A stretch of 64,000 bases of DNA. Source: Chloroflexota bacterium (GTDB lineage: Bacteria > Chloroflexota > UBA11872 > VXOZ01). The notes beneath the pieces are model-generated. The model searched no databases. It worked only from the letters and a program-made list of their open reading frames with translations, and was not told the DNA's origin. Positions 26,051 through 35,568 of the stretch are shown in pieces. Both the position numbers and the translations under genes were made by a program. Position 1 is the stretch's first letter. The number at the start of each line of letters is the position of its first letter. The stretch spans positions 65,136 through 129,135 of the forward strand of contig JAAXIC010000049.1 in NCBI GenBank assembly GCA_012270555.1. Direction: 5' to 3'.

Positions 26051-27055
26051 CTATGCGGACGCAGCGCCGCAAACCGTGTTCAAGATCAACCCCGTGACCT
26101 TATACGGATCCATATTGGCGTTCGGCCGCCGATCCTCGATGTAGCCCTTTTGATCCACGTCTACCTGCCAAGGAATGCGCACCGAGGCGCCTCTATCCGA
26201 AACTCCGTAGCGGAATTCCTTGTAGGAGCACGTTTCATGAAGACCCGTCAGGCGCAATTCAATGCGATCGCCGTAGTTGGCAATGTGCTCATCATGATTG
26301 CTTTTCAGCGCTTCGGCTGCCGCAATACACGCGTCATAGTTTTCCCGCATTTGCCGTGTAGAGAAGTTCGTGTGCGCGCCCGCGCCATTCCAATCGCCAA
26401 GTACAGGCTTTGGGTCTAAACGCGCGCTCACGTTGTATTTCTCGCCAATGCGGTAGAGCAGCCAGCGAGCGAGCCACACCTCGTCGGCAACCTCGGGCGC
26501 GCCGATTGGACCGATTTGGAACTCCCACTGCGCCGGCATCACTTCCGCATTGATTCCGGAAATCATCAGCCCCGCTTCCAAGCACGCATCCATGTGGTCC
26601 TCAACGACCGGACGCCCAAACACTTCATCAGAGCCTACGCCGCAGTAGTAGCCGCCCTGAGGCGCTGGAAATCCGTTCTCCGGCCATCCCAGAGGCTTGA
26701 TGCCGTCAAAGAATGTGTATTCCTGCTCAATGCCGAACCACATGTCGAAATCCGCGTACCTTTCGGCGGCTGCCGCGCAAGCAGCCCTGGTGTTTGTAGG
26801 GTGGGGGGATAGGTCTGTCAACAGCACTTCACACATGACCAGCTTATTGTTGCCGCCGCGGATGGGATCGGGAACGGAATACACCGGACGCAGGACACAG
26901 TCCGAGTCATCGCCGGCCGCTTGATTCGTGCTGGAACCGTCAAAACCCCAAATTGGGGGCTCTTCACCCTCCGGGACAATCTTCCCTTTTGAGCGCAGCT
27001 TGGATGTCGGCTCCGATCCGTCCACCCAAATGTATTCCGCTTTGTAAAACCCCAT
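26051..27055 (-). CDS. glnII: Type II (eukaryote-like) glutamine synthetase
   Basis: Makes glutamine from glutamate, ammonia and ATP. At 334 residues it is far shorter than the 450-470 of bacterial type I, and the sequence is GSII-like: WGFDGSSTNQA near residue 38, WFGIEQEYTFFD near 106, GINAEVMPAQWEFQIGP, and GDWNGAGAHTNFST. It starts with a clean ribosome site (GGAGGAAACA-ATG). GSII occurs in rhizobia, actinobacteria and some other bacteria, usually beside a type I enzyme. No glnB, amtB or regulator is next to it. It is divergent from the molybdenum hydroxylase operon. Confidence 0.93.
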   Translation of the reverse strand: MGFYKAEYIWVDGSEPTSKLRSKGKIVPEGEEPPIWGFDGSSTNQAAGDDSDCVLRPVYSVPDPIRGGNNKLVMCEVLLTDLSPHPTNTRAACAAAAERYADFDMWFGIEQEYTFFDGIKPLGWPENGFPAPQGGYYCGVGSDEVFGRPVVEDHMDACLEAGLMISGINAEVMPAQWEFQIGPIGAPEVADEVWLARWLLYRIGEKYNVSARLDPKPVLGDWNGAGAHTNFSTRQMRENYDACIAAAEALKSNHDEHIANYGDRIELRLTGLHETCSYKEFRYGVSDRGASVRIPWQVDVDQKGYIEDRRPNANMDPYKVTGLILNTVCGAASA

Positions 27056-27343
27056 TGTTTCCTCCTAAGGATTGCTCTATGCCTGAGCGATGAGGCTGCC
27101 ACATCATTGCTCGCTAGGGCACTTCTATACCAACGCTCTATAATACATCGCTCTAAGAGATTCCGCCAGTTTGCAGCCTTGAAAACTCGTCCGCAACAGA
27201 AGGAGTTCTATTCAACGTGTGCCGAAGATACTTTTGCGCTCAACGTGCATTGTGGTATGGTATCTACGAACATTTACTTGAAAGAGTACACCTCATCTTT
27301 TTGTTTCGCTGCCATACCATTTAGTCTGGAGGAAACACGACGC

Positions 27344-28222
27344 GTGAGACGCTTTGACTATGCTGCGCCAACCCAAGTTTTCGAAGCCTGTGCTTTGCTG
27401 GCCGACCGCGGCGACGAGGCGCGGGTCTTGGCGGGCGGCACAGACCTGATCGTGCAGATGAGAGAGCGCGACCGTAGAGTCCCCCTCATCGTCAGTCTAC
27501 GCAACCTTGCAGAACTCAAGGGTATCAGCCAAAGCGCCGACGGTTCGCTGACTATCGGCGCGATGGCTACCGGTAATGAAGTGCACCACAGTGCGCTCGT
27601 CCAGAATCACGCCTTCTTCATTAGTGAAGGGGCCGAACTGCTCGGCTCTATTCAGATTCGCAATCGCGGTACGCTGGGCGGCAACGTGGGCAATGCAGCC
27701 CCGAGCGCCGATGCCGCGCCGCCGTTGGTCGCTGCCAACGCGACGGCCAGCCTCGTAGGAACCAAGGGAAAGCGCGACGTCCCCGTAGGCGACCTTATGA
27801 CGGGTCCCGGGCAACTGGCCCTCGAACCCGGTGAATTGATTCAGTCTTTCACCGTACCGGCTGCACCGGCCCACACTGGCACACGCTACGTGCGTCACGT
27901 GCCCCGGCGCGAAATGGACATCGCCGTGGTCGGGATTGCGGCCCAAGTCACACTTGAAGACGACCTAGCTACTATTAAGGATGCGAGCGTGGTGCTTTCC
28001 GCCGTGGCTCCTACCTGGCCTCATGCGACGACCGCCGAGCAGGCACTGCGCGGTCAGTCGGTTAACGATACAACGCTGGCGAACGCCGGTGAGGCCGCTG
28101 CGGCTGATTCCCGCCCGATTTCCGATGTGCGTGCTTCAGCCGAATACCGCCGCATGATGGTTGACGTCTATACACGGCGCGCGCTCGCCACCGCTATCGA
28201 GCGGGCCAGAGCGGCAGTTTGA
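27344..28222 (+). CDS. Molybdenum hydroxylase FAD-binding subunit (CoxM/XdhB type)
   Basis: 292 residues. FAD-binding marks are VLAGGTDLI near residue 30 and IRNRGTLGGNVGNAAPSADAAP near 105. The start is the GTG at 27344, with GGAGG upstream; an open frame reaching back to 27107 lacks family similarity. It passes electrons from the iron-sulfur subunit to its acceptor. It is the first gene of a three-subunit operon in the order M-S-L, as in form II CoxMSL-type and xanthine dehydrogenase-like enzymes. Confidence 0.9.
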   Translation: MRRFDYAAPTQVFEACALLADRGDEARVLAGGTDLIVQMRERDRRVPLIVSLRNLAELKGISQSADGSLTIGAMATGNEVHHSALVQNHAFFISEGAELLGSIQIRNRGTLGGNVGNAAPSADAAPPLVAANATASLVGTKGKRDVPVGDLMTGPGQLALEPGELIQSFTVPAAPAHTGTRYVRHVPRREMDIAVVGIAAQVTLEDDLATIKDASVVLSAVAPTWPHATTAEQALRGQSVNDTTLANAGEAAAADSRPISDVRASAEYRRMMVDVYTRRALATAIERARAAV

Positions 28223-28268
28223 AAACATACCTTACAGCTTAGAGACACTTCTGGAGGCAGCAAGAGCG

Positions 28269-28793
28269 ATGGACTATCCGTTGCAACTAACGGTGAACGG
28301 CGTACCGGTGAAGCGCATCGTCGAGCCGCAGGTGCGGCTGCTCGACTTCCTGCGCGAGGACTTGGGCCTTACCGGCGCGAAAGAAGGGTGCGGCACCGGC
28401 GACTGCGGCGCGTGTACCGTCCTCATCGACGGCGATCCGCACCACTCTTGCTTGACCCTGGCTGTGGAAGCCGAGGGCGCGGCGGTAACCACCGTCGAGG
28501 GGCTGGTAACCGACGATAGGCTCAACGAGGTACAGTCCGCGTTTGTCAGCGAAGGCGCTACGCAGTGCGGAATCTGCACTCCCGGATTTGTGGTCATGGC
28601 CACAGCGTACTTGCGCGACAATCCCAATCCCACTGACGATGAGTTGCGCATGGGCATCGCCGGCAATCTCTGCCGCTGCACAGGCTATGAGACCATCGTG
28701 ACTGCATTGCACTCGGTCATTGATGGTAAAGTTGAACGCATTGAAGTGGCGCCCGAGCCACTGGAACTCGTGCCGGAACCCGAAGGGGAATAG
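28269..28793 (+). CDS. Molybdenum hydroxylase 2Fe-2S subunit (CoxS/XdhC-like small subunit)
   Basis: 174 residues with two [2Fe-2S] sites. The plant-ferredoxin type is GCGTGDCGACTVL with a distal C in HHSC; the second, in the helical domain, is TQCGICTPG and GNLCRCTGY. The ATG at 28269 follows GGAGG and gives the usual N-terminus (LTVNGVPV). An acidic tail of about 20 residues rich in Glu and Pro is extra. It lies 46 bases after the FAD subunit gene. Confidence 0.93.
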   Translation: MDYPLQLTVNGVPVKRIVEPQVRLLDFLREDLGLTGAKEGCGTGDCGACTVLIDGDPHHSCLTLAVEAEGAAVTTVEGLVTDDRLNEVQSAFVSEGATQCGICTPGFVVMATAYLRDNPNPTDDELRMGIAGNLCRCTGYETIVTALHSVIDGKVERIEVAPEPLELVPEPEGE

Positions 28794-28861
28794 TGTTGGG
28801 CCCGCTGCGGCCAAGCGCCTTCCCTACCCTGTAGACGAAGCAATCGCGAGGAGGAGAGAAC

Positions 28862-31195
28862 ATGGCAAAGGTGGTCGAACGCCCACAAGAGAAGACTGCA
28901 CTGCGCGTTGCCAACAAGCCGGTCAGCCGGATTGACGGCATAGAAAACGTCACAGGCGCCGCCAAGTTTGGCGCGGACTTCTCTCTACCCGGTATGCTGT
29001 GGGGCGCAATCCTGCGGAGCCCGCACGCCCACGCCCGCATCAGGAGTATTGATTACTCTAAGGCGCTGGAGGCACACGGGGTAGTGACGGTCGCAACTGC
29101 TGCTGACTTTGATGACGACGTAGTGGAACCGACCTCTCGCCCGCACAACGTCTTTGCCGGCGAAACTGCACTCTACCTCGGCGAAGCGGTGGCTGCCGTT
29201 GCCGCCGTCACTATGGAAGACGCGGAAGCGGCGCTGGAGCTCATCGAAGTAGACTACGAACCCTTGCCCCATGTGCTGGACCCACTACGCGCCATGGAGC
29301 CGGACTCGCCCGTCATTCGCCACGGCGACGGCGGTGAGATCGACCGTACGGAAATGTCGTTCCACTCCTCTGTCGCGTCTTCTGCCGAGGACCTGGAAGA
29401 GTCCGGCAATGTCTCATCGCAGGTGCAGTTCGGGCGCGGCGATGTCGAGGAAGGCTTTGCGGAAGCGGACGTCATAAAGGAAGGCCGCTTTACGGCAGCC
29501 ATGGTCCACCAGACATATCTTGAGCCCCATGCGGCGCTGGCCCATTTCACGCCTGCCGGCGACATGAGGATGTGGGTGACGTCCCAGGGCCAATTCTATG
29601 TGCGGGATACCGTGGCGCGCTTACTCAAGCTGCCGGCCCACAAGGTCATCGTGCAAGGCACCGCCATCGGCGGTGGCTTCGGCGGCAAGATGACGCTGCT
29701 TGCTCCGATTCCAGCGATACTCTCCAAGAAAGCGCGAAAGCCCGTAAAGGTCGTGTGGAGTCGAAGCGAAGAACTCGTCGCTGCCAATCCGGCACCGGGT
29801 TCCGTAATCGACGTGAAGATCGGCGCGAAGCGAGACGGCACTATTACCGCCCTGCAGGGCCGCGTGGTTATGGACACCGGCGCCTATCCCGGCTCTCCCA
29901 TGTCCACGGCGACTATGCTCTTGGGAAGCTGTTACGTCTTCCCCAACATGGAGCTTGAAGGCTTTGAGGTTCTTACCAATAAGGTAAGCGTTGGCGCGTA
30001 TCGCGCGCCGGGCGCGCCGAACTCCGCGCACGCGATTGAGAACGTGATGAACTGGGTTGCGCATGAGATTGGCATGGACCCAATCGATTTTCGGCTAAAG
30101 AACGCGATTGGCGAAGGCGACCGTTGGCCGAACGGCCAGCCCCTACCGAACGTTGGCGCGGTAGAAGTGCTGGAAGCCATGAAAGATCATCCGGTCTGGG
30201 GCACGCCCTTGGCACAGGGAAGCAATGGCAATCCCCGCGGCCGAGGGGCAGCCATCGGCTGCTGGTCCGGCGGCGCGGGTGGTTCCGCGGCCACGATCAA
30301 GCTTGAAGCGGACGGTTCGTTCAGCGTCCTCGTCGGCACCATCAACCTTACCGGCAATACCACGTCTATAGCACAGGTCGCCGCTGAAGAATTGCGCGTG
30401 CCGCTGGAATACGTGAGCGTGCACCAAGGCGATACCAATGAAGCGCCCTTTGGCCCCGTGGCGGGCGGCAGCCAGGTCACGTATACGATGAGCCTTTCGG
30501 CCGCTGCCGCCGCGCAAGATGTGCTCCGCCAGATGAAGTCGGTCGCCGCGCAGCGCCTTGGCGCGGACCCCGACGACATTGAATTCGATGAGGGCAAGAT
30601 GTGGGCCCAGAGCGATCCGGATCGTTATGTCACGTACCGCCGCATCTCCGATGAGGCCGTCGGTTCCGCGAACGGTCCAATCATCGGCACCGGGCACGGC
30701 AAGCCAGCGCGCGGCAATCCCGGCTTTGCCGGTACCATTGCCGACGTTGAGGTGGATACCGAGACCGGCCTGGTCACCATCCTCAATCTGGTGGGTGTGC
30801 AGGATGCCGGTTTTGCCATCAACCCGCTCTCCGTGAAGGGCCAGATCCAAGGTGGCACCATCCAGGGTGTAGGCTACGCCTTGCTGGAGGAGATCGTCTA
30901 CGACGAAGACGGCCGCGTGCAAAATGCCGGTCTCCTCGACTATCGCCTGCCTACCGCGGCGGACGTGCCAGACGTGGACGCCGTAATCGTTGAGAAGCAC
31001 AATCCCTACGGCTGGAAAGGCACGCGCATCGTGGGCGAGCCCAGCATCGTCCCGCCGGGCGCCGCCATTACGAGCGCTATCAGCGACGCCCTTGGCATTC
31101 CGCTGCACAACATGCCGCTGACGCCGGAGCGCATTGTGATGGCGCTGCGCGACGCCAAGGCGAACGGCCGCTCCAACGGGAATCCTGCCGGATAA
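28862..31195 (+). CDS. Molybdenum hydroxylase large subunit (CoxL/XdhA-like, not form I CO dehydrogenase)
   Basis: 777 residues that bind the molybdopterin cofactor. Marks: GGGFGGKM in the cofactor-binding region, and the active-site loop VGAYRAPGAP, which lacks the CSFR of form I CO dehydrogenase and resembles the AYRGAGR type of form II/xanthine dehydrogenase-like enzymes. The catalytic glutamate is in RIVGEPSIVPPGAAI near the C-terminus. The substrate is probably an aldehyde, N-heterocycle or similar compound. It starts with AGGAGAGAAC-ATG and ends before a strong hairpin. MoaA at 2.4 kb would feed its cofactor. Confidence 0.9.
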   Translation: MAKVVERPQEKTALRVANKPVSRIDGIENVTGAAKFGADFSLPGMLWGAILRSPHAHARIRSIDYSKALEAHGVVTVATAADFDDDVVEPTSRPHNVFAGETALYLGEAVAAVAAVTMEDAEAALELIEVDYEPLPHVLDPLRAMEPDSPVIRHGDGGEIDRTEMSFHSSVASSAEDLEESGNVSSQVQFGRGDVEEGFAEADVIKEGRFTAAMVHQTYLEPHAALAHFTPAGDMRMWVTSQGQFYVRDTVARLLKLPAHKVIVQGTAIGGGFGGKMTLLAPIPAILSKKARKPVKVVWSRSEELVAANPAPGSVIDVKIGAKRDGTITALQGRVVMDTGAYPGSPMSTATMLLGSCYVFPNMELEGFEVLTNKVSVGAYRAPGAPNSAHAIENVMNWVAHEIGMDPIDFRLKNAIGEGDRWPNGQPLPNVGAVEVLEAMKDHPVWGTPLAQGSNGNPRGRGAAIGCWSGGAGGSAATIKLEADGSFSVLVGTINLTGNTTSIAQVAAEELRVPLEYVSVHQGDTNEAPFGPVAGGSQVTYTMSLSAAAAAQDVLRQMKSVAAQRLGADPDDIEFDEGKMWAQSDPDRYVTYRRISDEAVGSANGPIIGTGHGKPARGNPGFAGTIADVEVDTETGLVTILNLVGVQDAGFAINPLSVKGQIQGGTIQGVGYALLEEIVYDEDGRVQNAGLLDYRLPTAADVPDVDAVIVEKHNPYGWKGTRIVGEPSIVPPGAAITSAISDALGIPLHNMPLTPERIVMALRDAKANGRSNGNPAG

Positions 31196-31217
31196 CTATA
31201 AGCACATTGCAAGAGTT

Positions 31218-31251
31218 AAGAGGGGCGTCAGATGAGTGCGACGCCCCTCTT
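31218..31251 (+). terminator. Hairpin terminator after the molybdenum hydroxylase operon
   Basis: A perfect 12-bp stem (AAGAGGGGCGTC with GACGCCCCTCTT) around a 10-base loop lies 23 bases after the large-subunit stop. The T-run is weak (TCTGATT), so efficiency is uncertain. Confidence 0.6.
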
Positions 31252-31315
31252 CTGATTAGTGCTGATAAGTTGCGTGGGTATCCGCCAGCGCGCACCCTTT
31301 AGCGAACGCGACAGT

Positions 31316-31349
31316 CCCCTCTCCCTCTGGAGAGGGCTAGGGTGAGGGG
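31316..31349 (+). repeat. Family-B palindromic repeat
   Basis: This copy reads CCCCTCTCCCTCTGGAGAGG followed by GCTAGGGTGAGGGG. It sits in the gap upstream of the first Gfo/Idh/MocA gene. Confidence 0.8.
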
Positions 31350-31435
31350 AAGTTCTGTGGGATTTAGGTCCCTTCTTAGAGTGCTGCAATGGCATCGCAG
31401 GGATACCCTCCGTAGAGTTACCGAGAGGTAAGCCT

Positions 31436-32539
31436 ATGCAACAGCTCCAAGTCGGCTTTGTAGGTCTCCATCGCGGCGGCGCGCTCTTGCGCGCCATGGC
31501 CGCGCACCCACGCGTTGAAGTTGCAGCTCTTTGTGATCTAAAGGAAGAGCTTCTCGCCACTGTGGCCGGAGACTTCAACCTACCTGATAGTGCGCTCTAC
31601 ACGGCATTCGACGAATTCGTCAACGCTGCGCTGGATATCGTCGTGATCGCCACGCCCATCGAGTTGCACGCGGCACAGACCATTGCCGCCATGGAGAGCG
31701 GCAAGCACGTGCTCTGTGAACAGACCGTAGCCTACACTTTGGACGAGTGTGCGGCGGTCATTGCCGCCCAAGAGCGCACCGGCAATGTCTACATGATGGT
31801 GGAGAATCACTGCTACTTTCATTACATCCGCGAGTGGCGCAAACTCATCGCGCGCGGGGACCTCGGCACGCTCTTCTATGCGGAGGCGGACTACATTCAC
31901 GAGATCGCACACTTGCTGCGCGACCCCGACACCGGCACGCCTAAGTGGCGGCTGACGCGCCCGCCGATTTGGTATTGCGCGCACCCGCTGGGGCCGTTAC
32001 TCACGCTCATGGACGACCGCATCGTAAAGGCCACTGGCGCGTCCGCCGGCAGGAACATCTTCCCGGAAGAAGAGGACTTAGGCCACTTGGATATGGAAGT
32101 TGGGCTCTTTCACACTGAGAAGGGCAGCGTCATCAAAATTCAGCGTAGCCAGGTAGCGCTCCGGCATCCGCAGTTGGCCTTTTCCTCGCTCTACGGCACC
32201 AAGGGGTTCATTGAGAACGGTCGCTACGTTGAAAACCGCGGTACAAGCGGGCGCGCTTCAACCGGACGTTACTTTAACGTAGATACGATGTCCAAACAGT
32301 CCGGGGCGCAGGAGATCGACTGCCCGTTGGTGGATCCCAACGCGCCGCCGGAGGCTCTTCTCGGCGGCCATGGTACGTCCGAGTACTTCCTGGTGCAGGA
32401 CTTCATTGACGCAATCGACAACAACACAAAGGCCCCCATCGACGCCGTACGCGCCGTGGAGTTCACAGCCCCTGGCATCATCGCCCACGAGGCTGCCATG
32501 CAAGGCGGCGTCTGGCTCGACGTGCCGCAGTTCCGCTAG
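31436..32539 (+). CDS. Gfo/Idh/MocA family oxidoreductase, copy 1
   Basis: 367 residues. The N-terminal NAD(P)-binding fold starts LQVGFVGLHRGG, with VIATPIELHA and VLCEQTVAYTL; the catalytic-fold beta domain follows. The family's usual EKP at the end of the fifth strand reads EQT here, so the lysine often used for cofactor and substrate binding is missing. The same change is present in copy 2. GAGAGGT precedes the ATG. The protein is about 80 per cent similar by eye to copy 2 and both precede two paired sulfatases, so it probably oxidises or epimerises a sugar released from a sulfated glycan (inference). Confidence 0.85.
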   Translation: MQQLQVGFVGLHRGGALLRAMAAHPRVEVAALCDLKEELLATVAGDFNLPDSALYTAFDEFVNAALDIVVIATPIELHAAQTIAAMESGKHVLCEQTVAYTLDECAAVIAAQERTGNVYMMVENHCYFHYIREWRKLIARGDLGTLFYAEADYIHEIAHLLRDPDTGTPKWRLTRPPIWYCAHPLGPLLTLMDDRIVKATGASAGRNIFPEEEDLGHLDMEVGLFHTEKGSVIKIQRSQVALRHPQLAFSSLYGTKGFIENGRYVENRGTSGRASTGRYFNVDTMSKQSGAQEIDCPLVDPNAPPEALLGGHGTSEYFLVQDFIDAIDNNTKAPIDAVRAVEFTAPGIIAHEAAMQGGVWLDVPQFR

Positions 32540-32629
32540 CGAATTGCTAATTGGGCTATCCTGCCACAAGTCGAAAGACTGACTGACGGATTGGATCGCA
32601 TTGGGCGTCTGCAACGCCTCACATCAGAG

Positions 32630-32720
32630 TAGCACGGGGGCTTGCCCCCAATGCTGTCGCATTAAGATCAAGAAAGTTCGCTCATCGGGCGCGCTCTGCC
32701 CCTCTCTCCCTGGGGAGAGA
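32630..32720 (+). repeat. Composite repeat (family D plus family-B end)
   Basis: The stretch CGGGGGCTTGCCCCCAATGC, TGTCGCATTAAGAT and GCTCATCGGGCGCGCTCTGCC leads directly into a family-B palindrome (CCTCTCTCCCTGGGGAGAG). The same order of parts recurs at 35622-35784 and, inverted, at 51889-51996. Confidence 0.7.
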
Positions 32721-32793
32721 AGCTGTATCCGTCCATAGGTCTCGAAATTCCACTTCAGAGTTCTGTTTAGGAAAGATGCCGAAAGGAATGCTC

Positions 32794-33882
32794 ATGGGCA
32801 AATTGCAGGTTGGGTTTGTCGGTCTGCGCCGCGGCGGCGGTCTCGTGCGCGCCTTGGCCGCGCATCCACGTGTTGAAGTTGCCGCACTCTGCGACCTGAA
32901 AGAAGAGACCCTCACGGAGATGGCCCCTGACTATGGTCTGAGCGACGACCGGCTCTTCACCGCCTTTGACGACTTCGTCAACGCTGCGCTCGATATTGTC
33001 GTAATCGCAACGCCTATCGAGTTTCACGCAGCGCAGTCGATCGCTGCTCTGGAGAGCGGCAAGCACGTGCTCTGCGAGCAGACCGTGGCCTACACGCTGG
33101 ACGAATGCGCAGCCGTCATTGCCGCCCAGGAGCGCACCGGCAACGTCTATATGATGGCGGAGAACTACTGCTACTTTCACTACATACTAGAGTGGCGAAA
33201 ACTCGTCGCGCGGGGCACTCTTGGCAAACTCTTCTATGCGGAAGCAGAGTATGTTCACGAAATCGCCGACCTGCTGCGCGACCCGGAAACCGGCACCCCC
33301 AAATGGCGGCTGCCGCGCGCGCCCATTTGGTACTGCGCCCACACGCTCGGCCCGGTGCTCACGCTCATGGACGACCGCATCGTCAAAGCAACCGGCGCGT
33401 CCGCCGGCAGGAACATGCATCCTGAAGAAAAGGACTTGGGACACCTGGACATGGAAGTGGGGCTGTTCCAAACCGAGAAAGGCAACGTGGTCAAGATTCT
33501 GCGCAGCCAGGTGGCGCACCGGCACCCGCATTCGGTCTACTACACGCTGTACGGCACCAAGGGCTTCATCGAGAACGGCCGGCACATCGAGGCCGGAGCC
33601 TCAACCGGACGCTACTTTAATGTAGATACCATGACCAAGCAGACGGGAGCAGAGGAGATTGCGTGTCCGACCGTGGATCGGAACGCGCCGCCAGAGGCCC
33701 TGCAAGGGGGTCACGGCACTTCCGAGTACTTCATGGTGAAAGACTTCATCGCCGCCATCGACAACAACACAAAGGTCCCCATTGACGCCGTCCGCGCAGT
33801 GGAGTTCACCGCTCCTGGCATCGTCGCCCACGAGGCGGCCATGCAGGGCGGCGTGTGGCTGGACGTGCCGCAGTTCCGGTAG
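32794..33882 (+). CDS. Gfo/Idh/MocA family oxidoreductase, copy 2
   Basis: Close paralogue of the gene ending at 32539: the same LQVGFVGLRRGG opening, the same ALDIVVIATPIEFHAAQ, CEQTVAYTLDE and C-terminal GGVWLDVPQFR. Of three ATGs I chose 32794 because AAAGGA lies 6 bases before it and the protein then lines up with copy 1 at its first residue; 32776 would add six residues. About 362 residues. The pair looks like a tandem gene duplication that has diverged, mainly in residues 225-260. Both keep the EQT variant in place of EKP. Confidence 0.85.
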   Translation: MGKLQVGFVGLRRGGGLVRALAAHPRVEVAALCDLKEETLTEMAPDYGLSDDRLFTAFDDFVNAALDIVVIATPIEFHAAQSIAALESGKHVLCEQTVAYTLDECAAVIAAQERTGNVYMMAENYCYFHYILEWRKLVARGTLGKLFYAEAEYVHEIADLLRDPETGTPKWRLPRAPIWYCAHTLGPVLTLMDDRIVKATGASAGRNMHPEEKDLGHLDMEVGLFQTEKGNVVKILRSQVAHRHPHSVYYTLYGTKGFIENGRHIEAGASTGRYFNVDTMTKQTGAEEIACPTVDRNAPPEALQGGHGTSEYFMVKDFIAAIDNNTKVPIDAVRAVEFTAPGIVAHEAAMQGGVWLDVPQFR

Positions 33883-33937
33883 GATTCCCTAGACACTATG
33901 CAGTACCATGCGAGACAGTCGGCGCACGCTCGAGCCC

Positions 33938-33961
33938 GGTAGCGCAGGTTTGTAACCTGTG
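33938..33961. repeat. Family-A palindrome
   Basis: GGTAGCGCAGGTTTGTAACC with a slightly changed right arm (CTGTG). It is 45 bases before a second copy. Confidence 0.75.
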
Positions 33962-33982
33962 AATGCCTGCCTCTTGCAGCCC

Positions 33983-34007
33983 GGTAGCGTAGGTTTGCAA
34001 CCTGCGC
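33983..34007. repeat. Family-A palindrome
   Basis: GGTAGCGTAGGTTTGCAACC then TGCGC, the second of two neighbouring copies in the gap between the oxidoreductase pair and the sulfatase pair. Confidence 0.75.
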
Positions 34008-34152
34008 AAGTCAGCCGGCAACGATCCCCCCATAGTGTGACTCTTGATGGGACTTTCAGATAACGAGAGGCCAGGAAACATTGTGCCGAATTCTAGAGGC
34101 GATAGGTGTACCTCGTGCACGCACGAACAGGCGATAGACTGAGGAATGACGT

Positions 34153-35568
34153 ATGACAACCAACAACCGTCCGAACATCCTGCACATCATGGTCGACCAG
34201 ATGCGCTACGACGTCTTGGGTGTCAACGGCAGTCCGATCTGCCGCACGCCGACGCTTGATCGGCTTGCGCATGAAGGCATCAACTATGCCGAAACCTATA
34301 CACCCGCAGGCATCTGCTCGCCTGCGCGCGCTTCCATGGTAACCGGGCGCTACTCCCACAATCACGGCATCTACAACAACTGCCACATGGATGACTCCAT
34401 CCTCGTGGAGTTGCCGCCGGATGAACTGACCTACAGCGAGCTCTTGAATGGAATCGGTTACCGGCTGGGACACGTCGGCAAGTGGCACATCGGCCGCGAG
34501 AACGGTCCCAAGACCCGTGGCTTTCACGACGTAGGCGCACAGGGCATCGCCGACTACCGGCGGGGCCTCGGCCTGCCTTTGCGTCCGCCCACGCCGCCCG
34601 ACGCAGTCTACGCCACCTATCCCAACGAGAAGTTTCTCATCTCCGGCACGGAGCAGTTGCCGGAAGAGGGCAACCTGATGTACTACTTCGCGGAGGAGGG
34701 CATACGTCTCTTGCGCGAGTACGAGGACAAGCAGCCCTTCTACCTGCGTGTCGACTTCAACGGACCGCACCACCCCTACGTCGTCCCGGAGCCGTGGGCC
34801 TCGCTCTATGACCCACAGCAGATCCCGCCGTGGCCGAATTTCTACGATAGCCTGGAGAACAAGCCGGAGGTCCACACCCGGCACAAGTACCACCGGGGCG
34901 TGCAGGACCTCACGTGGGAGGACTGGCAGCCAGCCGTCGCCAAGTACTTTGGGTATGTCAGCTTCCTCGATGCGCTCTTCGCCAAGTTGCTGCAAACGCT
35001 TGACGACCTCGGCATCAGAGATGACACGCTTGTCATATTCAACACCGACCACGGTGACTTCACCGGCAGCCACGGCCAATTCAACAAAGGGCCGCTGCTC
35101 TACCAGGAGGTCTACCACATTCCCATGCTCATGCGCTGGCCGGGCCAAATACCCGCCGGGACTACCACCACGCATTTCACCAGCCTCATCGACATCATGC
35201 CGACCATACTGCAAGCCACAGATCTGCCAATACCGGAGAACCTGGACGGCAAAGCGCTCCAACCACTGTGGAAAGACCCACAGCATGCGGCCTGGCGGGA
35301 CGTGATGGGCTGCGAGTTCCACGCTGACGAATGCGGGATGTTCTCGTCGCGCCTCATTCGTCACAAGCACTACAAATTCGTGTACAATCCCCATGCTTCA
35401 GACGAGCTCTACGACCTGGAGCGCGATCCCGCCGAGTTGGATAACCGGTTCAACGACCCGGCGTATGCGGAGATCCGGCACGACCTGCAGCGCCGCCTGC
35501 TGGTGTGGATGAACGAGACTACCGATCCCTGGCGGCACTGGGCGGCAAAGTGGCTGCCGCTCACGTAA
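34153..35568 (+). CDS. Cys-type sulfatase, copy 1
   Basis: 471 residues, alkaline-phosphatase fold. The modification site is CSPAR (C55) inside TPAGICSPARASMVTGR, so the cysteine must become formylglycine for activity. Metal ligands are visible in HIMVDQMRYD and NTDHGDFTGSHG. I see no clear signal peptide, so a cytoplasmic enzyme or an unusual export route is likely. TGAGGA precedes the ATG. It removes sulfate from a small sulfated molecule or sugar. Its near copy follows at 35899. Confidence 0.93.
   Translation: MTTNNRPNILHIMVDQMRYDVLGVNGSPICRTPTLDRLAHEGINYAETYTPAGICSPARASMVTGRYSHNHGIYNNCHMDDSILVELPPDELTYSELLNGIGYRLGHVGKWHIGRENGPKTRGFHDVGAQGIADYRRGLGLPLRPPTPPDAVYATYPNEKFLISGTEQLPEEGNLMYYFAEEGIRLLREYEDKQPFYLRVDFNGPHHPYVVPEPWASLYDPQQIPPWPNFYDSLENKPEVHTRHKYHRGVQDLTWEDWQPAVAKYFGYVSFLDALFAKLLQTLDDLGIRDDTLVIFNTDHGDFTGSHGQFNKGPLLYQEVYHIPMLMRWPGQIPAGTTTTHFTSLIDIMPTILQATDLPIPENLDGKALQPLWKDPQHAAWRDVMGCEFHADECGMFSSRLIRHKHYKFVYNPHASDELYDLERDPAELDNRFNDPAYAEIRHDLQRRLLVWMNETTDPWRHWAAKWLPLT

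Noticed and set aside
28862-31195. Form I carbon monoxide dehydrogenase large subunit
   Set aside because: The active-site loop is VGAYRAPGAP and lacks the CSFR signature of form I enzymes.
34093-35394. A 433-codon minus-strand open frame opposite sulfatase copy 1
   Set aside because: It is a shadow of the sulfatase frame. A similar shadow occurs opposite copy 2 and it matches no family.
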